DNA of 64,000 nt from Trichoplax adhaerens (taxonomy: Eukaryota > Placozoa > Uniplacotomia > Trichoplacea > Trichoplacidae), in contig NW_002060950.1 of NCBI RefSeq assembly GCF_000150275.1, forward strand, positions 2,971,623-3,035,622. Direction: 5' to 3'. Both the position numbers and the translations under genes were made by a program. Under the pieces are notes generated by a model that was not told the origin of the DNA, did no database searches, and saw only the letters and a list, made by a program, of their open reading frames with translations. The first letter of the stretch is position 1; each line of letters begins with the position of its first letter. This document shows positions 46,601-59,500 of this stretch, in pieces.

Positions 46601-49600
46601 ATTTCAGCTATGACTATTAATCATAAGCTAAATTATAAATATTTTGTAACTTTAGAAAGCTTAAAGTTACCGAAAATATGAATTCATCACGATTGGCCAA
46701 TACTTCGGCTGCTGTCACAATATCTAATGTTCCTGAATCAATGCATGAGGTGAATAAAGTACTTCGTAAATAAATGCTCGGATTTATGTTATCTATGAGC
46801 AAAAAAGTTTATTCATCACAACCGAAGCTGTAACACAAGGAGATAATATAAGCGTCGTTATCCGTTATTGATCCGGAAATCTCCTTTGTAACTTGATATT
46901 GAGTAGAATTGCTCTTCCAATAGCTTTTTATTGATGTTATTGGTATAAGGCTACCTTATACCCTGCTGACAATTTTTTTGATCAACGTGTATAATCTATC
47001 TGACTATTAGCCATTTTAGCTCAATTCAGTACTATTCAATCAATTTTTGTTAATAAATAATATCTTATATAGAGATTACTATCATTCTTTTAATAGATGA
47101 ATTAATCGATTAATGAATATTTTAAAAACAACAACTTGGTAAAACCTCTGAAAATTTGTTAACCAAAGCAATGATTTTCTATTATTATTCTACAGCCATA
47201 ATTACCATTCTATATATACAAGAAATCTACTAGTATAATTTAAGTTTTACGCTTGGAGTTTGATAACGTCACTATATATCATGGTATTTTTATCGATAAC
47301 ATCATTTGATCCAATTTCATCTTTATTATAATTATAGATGGAGCTCTTTCATTTGGCGAGTCAAGCTGGAATAGTATCGTGCTTGAAAATGATAAAATCT
47401 GATAAAGCGTAATAAGACTTCTCGCCTATAATGATTATTTTACTGCTTGTCTTTCATTCTGACAATTGAGCTATTCATCTTATTATTATTATATTATGAA
47501 GATTACAAATTATATTATTCTACAATTTCTGACAATTTAAACCGTATATTATGTTGTAGTTTAAACTTCAGTAGTGTTACGCCTTATGATCAGTAGCATT
47601 AAAATTAAAGTTACTAACATTAATATTCTTTTTTTAGACATGTATTATATAACGGACAAGCCGGTGCTCTTACTGCTGTACTATGTTTGGATGAGTTCGA
47701 GGTTTTAATTGAAGAACCCATTACTGTGAAATTTACTAAGAATGTTAAGTCTAAATTTCTTAAGCAAGAGGCTTCCCGACTTCAAAATCTCTTGAAAAGC
47801 GAACTTAACCATCTGCTGCCATCGACAATTTTGCCCAAAAATCTATCTGTGACCGAGGAAACAAATACTGTCGACCAACCTGAAATTGATAATCAGAATG
47901 GAATTGAGCAATTAAAGCATGAATTAATGGAAAGTCAAAACACTCATAAATCTCACGAAGGTGTAGAAGGTGTAAGAGAAGCTATTGCACCTAGTAAAAT
48001 AGAACACGAAGAGATAACCAACAGCGAAATGGATCATCAAGATATTGTTGATAGCAAAACGGATCATGAAAATTTAGCCGATAGTGTTGCAGATCATAAA
48101 GATATGACTAATAGCATAACAGACCACGGAAATTTAGCAGATGGTAGGATAGATCATAAAGATACAGCAGATAGCGAAACAGATCATGAAAATTTAGCAG
48201 AAGATGGGGTACATCATGAAGATACGGTAGATAGCGAAACAGATCATGGAAATTTAGCAGATGATGGGGTAGATCATGAAGATACGGCAGATAGTAAGTA
48301 TCCGATAATTGAAGGTAGAATAGAGCTGAGTTATTGCATGCATCGAATTTGATTGCAATTCTGCTATTAATAGGTCTAAAGAAGTAACATCTGTTCAGGA
48401 TAGAATTGAAATCTTCTTACGATTAAATTTACTAACACTACAATTTCTCCGGTATCTGATATAGATATGGTTCGGGAAGAATATGATGTACCCGAGAAAG
48501 TTTGCTTTCTTCTGCAACAAGTTAATCTAGAACAGAAGATCAGGGATGAAGGTTATAAAGCTTCATTTGAATTTGCAAATGGCAATAATGGAAGCAAATT
48601 AATAGCCTATATGATCGGTGGAACACATATTTATCTTACGGAAAAATTGTTTGCATTCTTTCGTGTAATCGATGGAATAGACAATTTACCCACTCGAATA
48701 GGCAATTATCTCGCGCAACAGTCTGAAATGAGAGAACTTATTAATAAGAAATTCCAAGACGATAATATTAGCGCTGGTGTCTTCAAGATGAAGGATAGCA
48801 CTTCTATTTCCATAGTTGCATTGGATTCTGAAGTCCATGAAAAGGCGACGAAAATTTTGAAAGAAATCTTCTGCGTAAAGTCTAAAAAATTCAACATTAC
48901 TAATGTACCTATATCAGGGGATCAAAATCAATTTCTTACTCAACTTCAAGAAAGTATTCCCTTGTGCTGCAAGGTTCAATTGGAAGCTGAAATATCAGAT
49001 AATAGGACTAAAACTTGCAATATAACTGCAACTGGCCCTCTAGTTATTGTTGATAAAGTAATTCAAGCTATTGCAGATAAAATAGAAAATGATAGGCTGA
49101 TGAAGTTCGGCCTTAATATTAACCCTCCATTGATCATTGAATATCTACGGATGTATTTTCAAGATGATATTCGGAGATTGGAAAAGGAATTTAAATGTCA
49201 AATTGAAATGGTAGAAGTACTGGAAGATGATCCTGATATCAATGTAACGACTGCAAATATTCTTATCACACAACGTCAAGGTTATAAAACAGCTATACAT
49301 GATAAAATTCAAAGTATGGTAGCTGAAATTGTGGTGGAAAGAGAAGGTCCGTTCAGTAAGTATTCTAGACTTGGGAAATTTTTTACCGGTTGTCTAAGTA
49401 TGGATGAGTTGGATAGATTAAAAGATACAAAGCCGTGCATTATAGCCATCGCTAGTAATGAAAATTATCGGTAAGCTATGAAGAACCATTTGTGCAATTG
49501 TAATGATATGGAAATTCGATTTAGCAGACGTCCAAAATCAGATAGGATCACAATTTGCAGCGTGTAGGATATTTATTGTATATTTATGAGAATCTTTAGC

Positions 49601-52600
49601 AGTAGAATTAGAGCTAAATATCTCATAATATACCGTGTATAATATTGTTAGCTTAAGCGATAGTCATCATACACGCATTCGCCCTTTAGTAATATAATTA
49701 GTGCTAAATATTACTTAATATTCTATGTATACTATTAAAATGATATATGATATCTACGATACGTTCTTGTCAATTTTTAGCTATATAAGTAGAGTTGAGT
49801 GTTACATAATATTCCTTGCATACTGTTTGCAGCGTTTATGGTATCCACTGCATATTCATGTCGATCTTTAGTAGTAAGCGTAGATTTGAGTATTTCATAA
49901 TATTCTGTAAATACTAGCATTAGCAATTATTCCTATGCAAGTCTCTGTAATAAGCGTTTCTTTTTTCATTCCATTCCAATCTTAGTGTGCTGTCACAGAG
50001 AAAAGGTAAATTTAATCTAAACTTACAAAAAGATAGACAAAAATCTGGTGTCTATCAATCTTCTGTGCTAAACGCTAGAACCGCTCTTTCGTCAAAAACT
50101 ACCACCAAAACTTGTTCTTCTATTTTACAAAATGAAAAAGATAAAGTGGAAGTCAATAATGTTACTATTAGATTGGTAAAAGGGAGAATTGAAAAAGAAG
50201 GAGCTCAGGTAAATCAAAATGCCACAAATAGATCTATGTTAAAAGATTCTAACGCAAGGATAGGCATTTTGGTTACCGTACCATACTTGAGTTATGATAT
50301 GTATTATGATAAAATTAACTGCATTTCAATTTTTCGTTTATGCTAGTGTGATACTATCGTTAATTCCATTGACCTCAATGATTATGACCATGGTAACATT
50401 GCTAAAGCTCTAAATAGAGCTGGTGGAAGTTCCTATCTTACAGAATGTCGTTCTCAACTAAGATCTCTTGCAGTGGACAGTATTGGTTATACAAGTGGGT
50501 TCTATTTTGGTTGTAAAGCAGTATATCACATTCCATTCTTGAGCTCTGACCGATCATTACTGGTACGTGGAGTATGCAATTGAGATTGAATTTATTGTAT
50601 GAGATTATGATAGTGATAAAATTAAAATTATATATTCAGTTGCTGCACCGATGCACGCTTAATTCAATACTGATCGATATACGTGTATTTCTCCATGATA
50701 ATATTTTAGTGGCTTAGCAATCGTGTCCAAAACTGTCTAGTAAAAGGAGCTGATGAACATAAGCAATCCATTGCCATACCTGCTATTGGAACAGGTGAAG
50801 CCGGCATCAATATTGATGAGCTTGCGAAGGAAATGATAAGAATATCAGTTGAATTTGCTCTTGACAGACCAAAATATCTACAAAATATCAGTTTTATCAT
50901 CTATCCAACCGATGTTAAAACTCTTGATGCCTTCGAGAAAGCGCTAACATCTGCTATCCCATTAGCAAACCAATTACTGCATCAAAAAGAGCTAGTCCAT
51001 AAGGTTACAAGTTCGCAAAGAAGTATAAAATTAGAGAATGAAAGTAAATCGCTATTCTCTGCTCAGTATGAAGCTAATAATAGAAAAGTATTTGTGGAGG
51101 TCTATCAATGCAACGCTGATGATTTGAAAGCAGACGCTGTCATGGATGTAACAGCTCTATGCTCTGAGCATAGTTATTCAGATTCCCTTTCAGAAACTAT
51201 ACAAATTGCGAATGATGGAACGCATACATCACAAACTTTACAAATCATACATATATTAGGTTGTAATCTCTATCGGGTTTGCATTTACGATTGTTTGGTT
51301 GGTGTTAAGACTGTATTAGCTTGTATGAATGCAAACGATGAAAAATCCGTGACAATTCCTTTGTTAAGTATTAACATGGATGCTAGCCATATTGATAGCC
51401 TAGTAGACAGTATTAAGGAATTTATAGTCGATCATTGTGAATCTGAAATTAGTATAAGGCGTATTAATTTTGCTATTGGGTATGATGATCGAGCTCGAGA
51501 AATAGCAACGTGGATGCAACAGAAAATCAAGAAAGAGGCTTTCCCGTCTGGATGGAAGATTACGAACAGCGTGCCAGTTCTAGCATCGGGTGTGAGTATA
51601 CTTTATGTTGCTTCAGATAAAGCTGTATTAAAGCGTTTAAAATCAAAAATGAATGAATCCATGGATACTTGGTCGCATCGCAGGATTTCTAATGAAGATT
51701 ATTTCCAAGTCATTGATACAAATTGTTGGTATCGACTCGTATTACGATGCTGGTCGGAGTTTAATACTATTCTAAGCAGTCAAAAAATGAGAAAAATTGT
51801 AGACATACAGGGATTGGAAAAAGATATAGTCAACACTATGGCTATTATCCATAAACTAAGTAAGCAATATTTCCTAGGGGAAATATTGAACAGTGAGCAA
51901 AAATTTGGATTGGATATTTCCAAGTGGTACGCAAAAATTGGTCAAACTAAATGGAAATTCGATTCCAACTTAAACTATGAAATCGAAAGAAATTTTAAGA
52001 TTTACGAGAAAAATAAAGCAAAAAAGAATTTTTACGTTGATTCAGAAACTAAAGTGATCGATTTTGAGAATATGCACATTAAACTCGATGATAATGAAGA
52101 ATTTCCAATAGGAAAATTTTCTGCAGCAGGTATTTCACAACTCTTGAAACAAATTGCACTTAAGAAGTATTATAGCGAGTTTTAGTATCTTTTGTTTAGC
52201 AGCGAATACAGATATACAGATAGGAGTTAATGGTCAGAATATTTTTTTCATCAGTTCGAGACCTAATATTAGTCCTTGAAATCTTTGCATTTTCATTTTC
52301 AAACTTATTATTTAACAAAGTATACTTTAACTGTCTACCATAACTGTAAAATTAGGTATTGCAATTCCTATACCCAATAATTGGGAAAATGTGTCAGAAA
52401 ATCAAATCGAAGATGGGTATTTTAGCACAGTTTATGTCACAGACAGACAGGAAATAAATAAAGTCGCTGCTATGATAAAGGCAAGTGCTCCCAAATATTG
52501 CGTTAGTAGATTAAGAAGGGTTCAAAATTGGAATTTGTACCAAAAATATCAAGCCATGAAGGCTGATGTGACCAAAGCAATACAAAAATACAAGCCTGGA

Positions 52601-53138
52601 ACTCAAGCTGAAAGATATTTATTTCACTGTACTAAAACAGAATACGTGGATAAGATATGTCAAGGTGGTTTCAATAGGGATTACTCAGGAAAATCAATTG
52701 GTTAGTTAAATGATAACTACTGCTATAAACGCACAAGAAGATAATCATAACTAGTGTGGTAAATAGGCGTAAAGTGGATATTACACGGTAGTACTTCTTA
52801 GCTACTTAGAAATTAATGGTATACAACTATACATGCTTTTTTTATTGAATTGTATAGGCTCAGTATATGGTACCGGAACATATTTTGCAGTACAAGCTCA
52901 ATTATCATTGAGTTATGGCGGTGGTTTAGGAAATCATAGATTGCTACTGGTTCGGGTTTTAACAGGGATCTATGATGATTCAGTAGATCGAAATAAACCT
53001 ACTTTGTCAATAATCCCTGGGAGTTCAGGGGAACGCGTCCATTCAGCTGTAGATCACAAGAATAAGCCTCGTATGTTTATTGTCTTTAATGATAATTCTG
53101 CGTATCCCGAGTATATTATTGAAGGTAGAGTCGAATAA
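43661..53138 (+). CDS. Macro-PARP copy 5 (PARP14-like), 13 coding exons, with altered HGT motif
   Basis: Exons: 43661-43674, 44845-44896, 45806-45897, 46281-46490, 46656-46749, 47338-47408, 47638-48293, 48465-49470, 49986-50208, 50347-50562, 50710-52129, 52356-52700, 52858-53138; about 1559 residues with consistent phases. Start exon MASAR. RRM-like 1 (VIYACGIHKR ... RVFWPAEM), RRM-like 2 (VTISNVPES ... LTAVLCLDEF), a linker with an acidic decapeptide repeat, KH-like repeats, macrodomain 1 (DTIVNSID, IPAIGTGEAG), degenerate macrodomain 2, WWE and catalytic domain. The motif that binds the NAD nicotinamide ribose reads HCT instead of HGT. Tyr is kept in GTGTYFA, and the third position is Met (KPRMFIVFNDN). 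The linker intron 48294-48464 has a strong donor (GTAAGTAT). It is probably expressed as a full-length protein. Activity is uncertain because Gly is nearly invariant at the HGT site in active family members. Confidence 0.85.
48010..48293 (+). repeat. Coding minisatellite: acidic decapeptide repeat in copy 5
   Basis: About nine units of 10 residues (30 bases) on the pattern (D/N)S.TDH.NLAD alternating with DG..DHKDTAD, so the strongest period is 20 residues or 60 bases. Asp, Glu and His dominate; the conserved DH pair falls once per unit. The array ends exactly at the splice donor at 48294. It is specific to this copy. Confidence 0.85.
49590..49930 (+). repeat. Four tandem intronic repeats of about 90 bases
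   Basis: In the intron 49471-49985 of copy 5, units start near 49590, 49682, 49775 and 49862. Each begins with a T-rich (T/C)TTTAG, then a TA(G/A)(A/T)(A/T)TTAG.GCTAAATAT-like core, then CATAATAT or TTAATATTC and a TATAC.(A/G)TT stretch. Non-coding. Confidence 0.65.
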
Positions 53139-56100
53139 ATTTGATCGTATGATGGTGTATCCGTATTAAATATCCGCATATCAGATGTTAAACTAGCATA
53201 TACAAAAAAACCAGTTTGCTCTTAATGTGCTCGCGTAAATATCTAATAAGACAACGAAGGAGTAATTTTGGTTATGGTTGTGTAAATATCAGAAGTTTGG
53301 ATGTCAAGTACCATATAATTACTTTTCGGTAGTAATAGAAAGCAAGTTTATAAAGGAATGCATGATAGACGCAAATCGCTTGATTGCGTTTGATGTATTA
53401 GCATTATTGTTTAACAACATTAGATTTCAGAGTAATGAATTTAATTTGCAAGTAATTTTACCATTTAAATATTGGATTTCCTTGACTCATTACTCAAATA
53501 CACTAATAGTTATGTCGTGGATGTACTATGTATGCGTATATAAATTATAAAATTATTTTGATGCTATTCAATCTATAAATAAAATTGCTGAATTGAAGTG
53601 AATGGAGATTAATTGATATATAGCTCGAAAAAGTGACCATTGGCCTACCGAAACCTAAAAAAAATGATATAAGCTCTAACGTATTATACATTATATGATA
53701 TTTTTAAAGCGAAAAAATTAACATCAAGCTGTTACGATAGTTACTCGTTTCTAAATTCTGGTACTGCATTCATCTTTCACGATTATACGTCAATTAATGG
53801 AAACTTGTCGAATTTTATGTTCTTCTGGAAAGGATTTCTTGATTTAACAATTTACAAAATTTGTTTATTTCTTAACTAAAATTGAAAGTGTTATAAAATA
53901 TACAAAAGATTTTTGGCTTGATCTTATAGCATTTCTTACCATTTAATGAAAGTATGAACGAGAAGCTTATTCTATTCTTGCATAATTTTAATTATAGAAA
54001 ATCAAAATATAGCGAATAAGTAGAACCTTGAACCTCTTACAAGTCCAAAAGTAATTACATTAAAGAATTTTATTGGTGATTGTTTCACTATCATTCGGAT
54101 TTCGAGCATATTGCATGAGTCTATAGCAATTAAATATTTAATCATTGATATCTGTAACGAGATCAAGAATCTGAGACTTTGAGCTTTCCTTTAGTCTCCT
54201 TTATTGGGAGCACATGCCAAGCGCGATATCATACACACGTTAACGAGACGTAAGAACTGCGACAACAGATCAGCTCTAGTACGAACATAACTTTAATACC
54301 ATATCCTAATGCACGTGAACATTTGTAGCATGTGATCTTAATCTAGTACAGTAAATAAGATGTAAATAAGCCGTAAATAGTATTGTACGATATCTAGGAT
54401 TCCCCACATTCTATGGTGGGTACACTACAAGGTAACAAGCAGTAGTTTACAGGACAGGTGATGTTACGATAATATCAAGAATGAAGCTTTACTGCTGAAA
54501 TTCATTTTTCTGATTGTTTGCTTCTGCCAATCTTGGCAATTGATTTACACTTTACAGTTTACCAAAAGAGCTAATTCCGTCCTTGGCATGATTTTAATTG
54601 GGAATTAATTAAAAAATAGAGTACTGTAATACGTACCGTAAACATCTTCCTAAATCACACACTTATGTAATCTTACAATCTAGCGTACAATTTATTAATT
54701 TTCGTGCAATGCCATAATCTTAGTTTCGTACTTATTTGGAGCTGCACTACAACATCATTTTTTATATTATACTATACATGAATCAGAAATCCTCGGTTCT
54801 CCATCCTACACAATAGGCATAGGTGGAAGAAATTATAGAATAGAATCTTAATCTTCTTAAAAGTCCAAAAATGTATATTTTGTAACCTAGAAATGTAAAT
54901 GTGATTGCTTTCGAGAACATAATAGTCGACTGTTTCACCGTTATTCTTATTTTGTGCATATGGCATAGTATCAAATGATAACCATTGATACATGCTTATC
55001 TACTACACACCACGTATACAGTATGCCTTTGCATGAATTCACTATAATTAATTAAATAATTATTGGTGTTAAAAATTCTTTAACGGTTGAAATTCATTTT
55101 CTTAGTTATTACTTAGCAAATCACTTGCAGTTCTATTGTATGTTTTGTAGACAGTTCATGTTGATTTTGCACAACTGATGTACATACGCGAACCCATGTA
55201 GACGAGTAAAAATTTTGATATGCATCACAACGAGCTAATGTATCATGTTAGCTTACTATTATTGATTATATGTGGATTATAAATGATTACTGGTTCAAAT
55301 ACAAGTCAATGCCATATCTGATTTTAAATGATGGTTGATTACGAAGCTTGGTAGCTAGATAGGCAGCTTTCGAGTCTGCGTTCTATCCAATTTTCTGCAA
55401 CGTCAGCGAATATGATAAAAGCACAGTTTGTCCAATTGCATGGCACAATCCTATTGGCTAATATTTCAACATGGTAGTTTCTCTACATCACTTATTCATT
55501 ATTCGCAAAAATTTTATTCAAATTTTACTAGCTCGGCGCAACAATAATACTTTCTCTGTAGTCTATATTGCTCAGCACTTATTATTTTACTGCACATTAC
55601 GTTGTTCTGTAGAATCAAATTTTAATTCGTGCAGTCAGCGTCTCAATAAAATGCTAGTAGCCATCGTTAATTAAATTTTGAATAGCGACATTTTTTAATT
55701 TTGATGTTCTCAGGCACTTGGTGTAGCACTGCAATAAGCACCCCAACTTTAATACTCCGATCAATAACTAGCATCGAAGCAGTAGCTAACTTAACATAGA
55801 TTGGACTCAAGTTATTACCAATGGCTATGACCATATGTACTTAATAGATATTAACAAATTACTTTGTCTTATTAATAAAAATTATTCACTAGTAAAAACA
55901 ATAATCTACACATATCTAGAGGTAAATTGCGATCAAATAGGGCGCGGTAGAAGTAAGAAATGATTAATAAGTAACTAAAATCGGCACAATAAACGCCAGT
56001 GAAACTTTTAATTTTTCACAATAAAAAAGTGACCATTATTCGTCGTTTTCTAAGTACTAGAATGCTTATAATTAAAGAATTTATTAACTGTTGAAGTTAA

Positions 56101-56532
56101 TAGCATAATTCTGATTCCAAAAAGGTAAGGCGTGGTCTGTAAATTTCTTTCTTCTCTCATCGGTGTAAGTCAATAAATCCAGTTTTTGTTGTTTTAACTA
56201 TGCACAGTTTTGGATTATTACGGAAAGTTAAAAGTGTACCAGTTGTATTTGTTGCATCACGTTTCGAATGTATGTTTCTTTCTATCTGTTAGACTTAAAC
56301 AAGATTTTACTCCGAAATTGTTAGTAATAGTTCTACAATATACAGTAATTATTGTTACTTCGGCAAGCGAACATTTTTCAGAGATTGATCATTGACAGAG
56401 TTTATTAACTCTAGAAGTTCGATTTGTCAAACTTAATGGTGCTTTTCACTAGCATGTATAATTTGTAAAACTTAAATTGAAATTTTTAGGAATTACATTT
56501 TTAAATTTTAGCTCCACTGTTTACTACGAAAT
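53139..56532. other. Intergenic between copies 5 and 6
   Basis: AT-rich. A diverged repeat pair lies at about 53995-54130 and 54825-54985 (AAGTCCAAAA, then a TTGTTTCAC(T/C) / CTGTTTCACC.TTATTC block), and GAAATTCATTTT recurs downstream of both. Open frames at 53278-53550 and 55471-55674 have no recognisable family and no splice partners. No gene called. Confidence 0.5.
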
Positions 56533-59500
56533 ATGTCTTCGTCCAGGTAAGGTTACTATAGTACCTACTTGATTGCAAATATCGGACCAAATTAGGCTAC
56601 TTAACGACTTATTGCATTGCAGGTCTTAAATTTAGTTATTAATATTTTACAAATTTTATCCATTTTCATGCATCAAATAGTTTGATAGCTTAGGTTTTCA
56701 ATTATTTATATATTTATGAATCAGAAACGTAATAGCTGAATGATTTTATTTTTAAGATAAATTTCTAAGCAGTTTTCTTTCACCTATACGTCATTTTATC
56801 CTCATATTACAATCACCTTCCTGATAAGGTTTATTTGTATTAATATAATTAATATCCAGTGTTATAGCTAATAGAAGAGAAAATAGCGTATCAACTCCGT
56901 CGGCGTGATTACTACAAGTTACAACTAGCTATAGTTAGTAATGCTTACAGATATAAAGAAATTGTCACTACCACAGTAAATCTGTAGAAGACAAAATTAT
57001 ATTTTAAAATAAACTTTTTTGCACGCTATCTTTTCAAGACTTTACAATTGAATTGTAAAGTAGATTAAACAATTTTACATCTTTAAGCAAATGTATGATT
57101 TTTGTATACCTTAGTCCAAATTCGTATGTTTTATACGCCTATGGAATAGAAGACCATGTCAGAGAGGTATTATATTATGCTTTAATACATAGCAGAATAT
57201 ATTGAACTGATTGAATGCAACTACTGAAAGACTTTTAGAACGAACAACCAGATAATCTAATGCCGCTTGCTTTTATACTCTCCGCAGCCTTCGCAGCTGC
57301 ATACTCTAGCATAGAGTCAACAATTAAAATCTGTTATTATGGGCTACTAAATATGTCGCAAGATAAATATAGAAACGATACTACCGCACATCGTATTAAA
57401 CATGACTAATAGCCTACACTTACAATACATAGTTACTTTACAATTACATATTCTGTATGGTGTATTTTAAAAGTTCTAGTTAGGCCTATAATATAGTAAG
57501 TGCTGATAATAATTTTCTGATTTTCGTTAATAAGCACTGCTCATTATGTTTCTTAGGCGTTTCTAAAGAAAGTTCGTGAAGTAAATAGTAATGCTTCCGT
57601 TAGCCTGACCAGATATACATGTAGCAGAATGAGCAACTGGAATTTTGCGTACGTAAGAAAAATGGAAATTCGCTACGACATTGCTAAAAAATGACATTCA
57701 AAGCATTTAAGCTATATCTATCTCGTAGCTTATACAAAGAAATATTGCGTACATATGAAGACGTAGTTTCATTTCCTCAATATTAAAATCTAACTAAATC
57801 CAAAACCATTTTAAATCCTATAATATCAAATATTATAGCTGTATCTGTTTAATGATGTAAGGGATTTCTATATTAACCGGTAACATGAGTTATTGACTAT
57901 TCATTTGTTCGTAATCGACATTTAGGGAATTGAGTATACCAACGCAAGCGGCCGCTGTTAACTTGATGGCTGCTTTTAAAAGTTTAGGACCTGGAAATAA
58001 TGGCCTAGGATTAAGATTATTTTGGCCTGAAGAAATAGAAAAACAAAGGTTGCAAAAATTAAATAATAGCCAGCTAAACCTTTTATCTTCATCATATAAA
58101 GGTGGTTGCCCCTGCTTTTACAACGCCATAGTCGAAGTTCGGTTAGGGCAATTTCCTGATTTATATCATGTTAAACGTCTTCTTTATAGGAAATTTACCA
58201 CTAAAGTTGTAATTTTACTGATTTACTATTTAGAAAGATACAGGCTATGAAGAATATAAACAGTGTTTCATTGAAACCCATTAAAACTGCTATCATAATA
58301 TCTGATCTTCCTGCACCATTGCATAAGGTTGATAAAGTCCATCGTAGTGATCTATCTCAAATCATATTATTAGTTAATAAAGTATTACAAAATTTGAAAT
58401 ATTTTTTTTGTTGATATCGTCTTGATCTCTATCCAACTCATCCGCAGATTGAGCTCTTCCACTTGGTCAATCAAAGTGGCTTAGTTACTTGCATGGAGAT
58501 GATGGAATCCAAGAAAGCGTAATAAATGAGTCTATTTAAATGGACTAGTAATATACGTATTTATAAGTCGCTCTTATAACTACCAAAATAATTTCTATTG
58601 TTTGGAAATAAACTAATTATGATTTTAGTTGGAGATAGCATCTTACCGTAGTCATTATAAAGTATTAAGACAAGTTAATTAGTATGCTTTTAAGTACTTT
58701 GGGATTTTTTATAGTTAGTCTGATGAAACCTTGATGTCTTAATTTTTTGACCTTATTAATCATTTGATTTCTAGATTTGCATCTTTAATTGAATTGCTTA
58801 TAAATCATTTAGTCTCTAGTTCACGATAATTTCTATATACCATAATATATCATTTTTGAGCAATGGCATGTTTATAATTATGATGAAATAAACATATATT
58901 ATTTCAAGCAAGATATATTATGCTATACATACTTAGTGTTTCTACTTTTCTATTAGGCGCGTAACCTATCTTGAACAATCTGATGCTATTATCGCTTTTT
59001 TGTGCTTGGATAACTTTGAAATCTGTTCTAATCATCGGATTGTTCTGAAATTTGATGATTCTGATTACTCAAAGCTCTTGAAGGATGAGGTTGATCGACT
59101 TCAAAATCTTATTCAAGATCAGGATAGTGGCAGTAGCAGATTGTTGCCCCAGCAAGCTGTGCTAGTAAGTGGACAAAGAAAAGATTCCTCTGTCAATCAA
59201 CTAGAAAGCACGACTTGCGCTGGGCAAGATAAGCAAACTCATTTAATAAATAAAAATCAAGGTAATGGAAACATCGATGCTAGCTATAAAATCGAAAAAA
59301 CGGTAGAAAATAGTACAGAAATGGACAACCCTAGTAGAGCTAGTCAAGGAAATGCTGGAAAAAAAATAGGTAGGAATAGCTAAAATACGTTTGTTGCTCA
59401 AAAGAAAATATGTGCTATTATTTATATAAGCGTAATTTTAATTATTTTGCAATCATGTAAATGATCTTGATGAATAATAAATAGAATTGAATTTATACGA

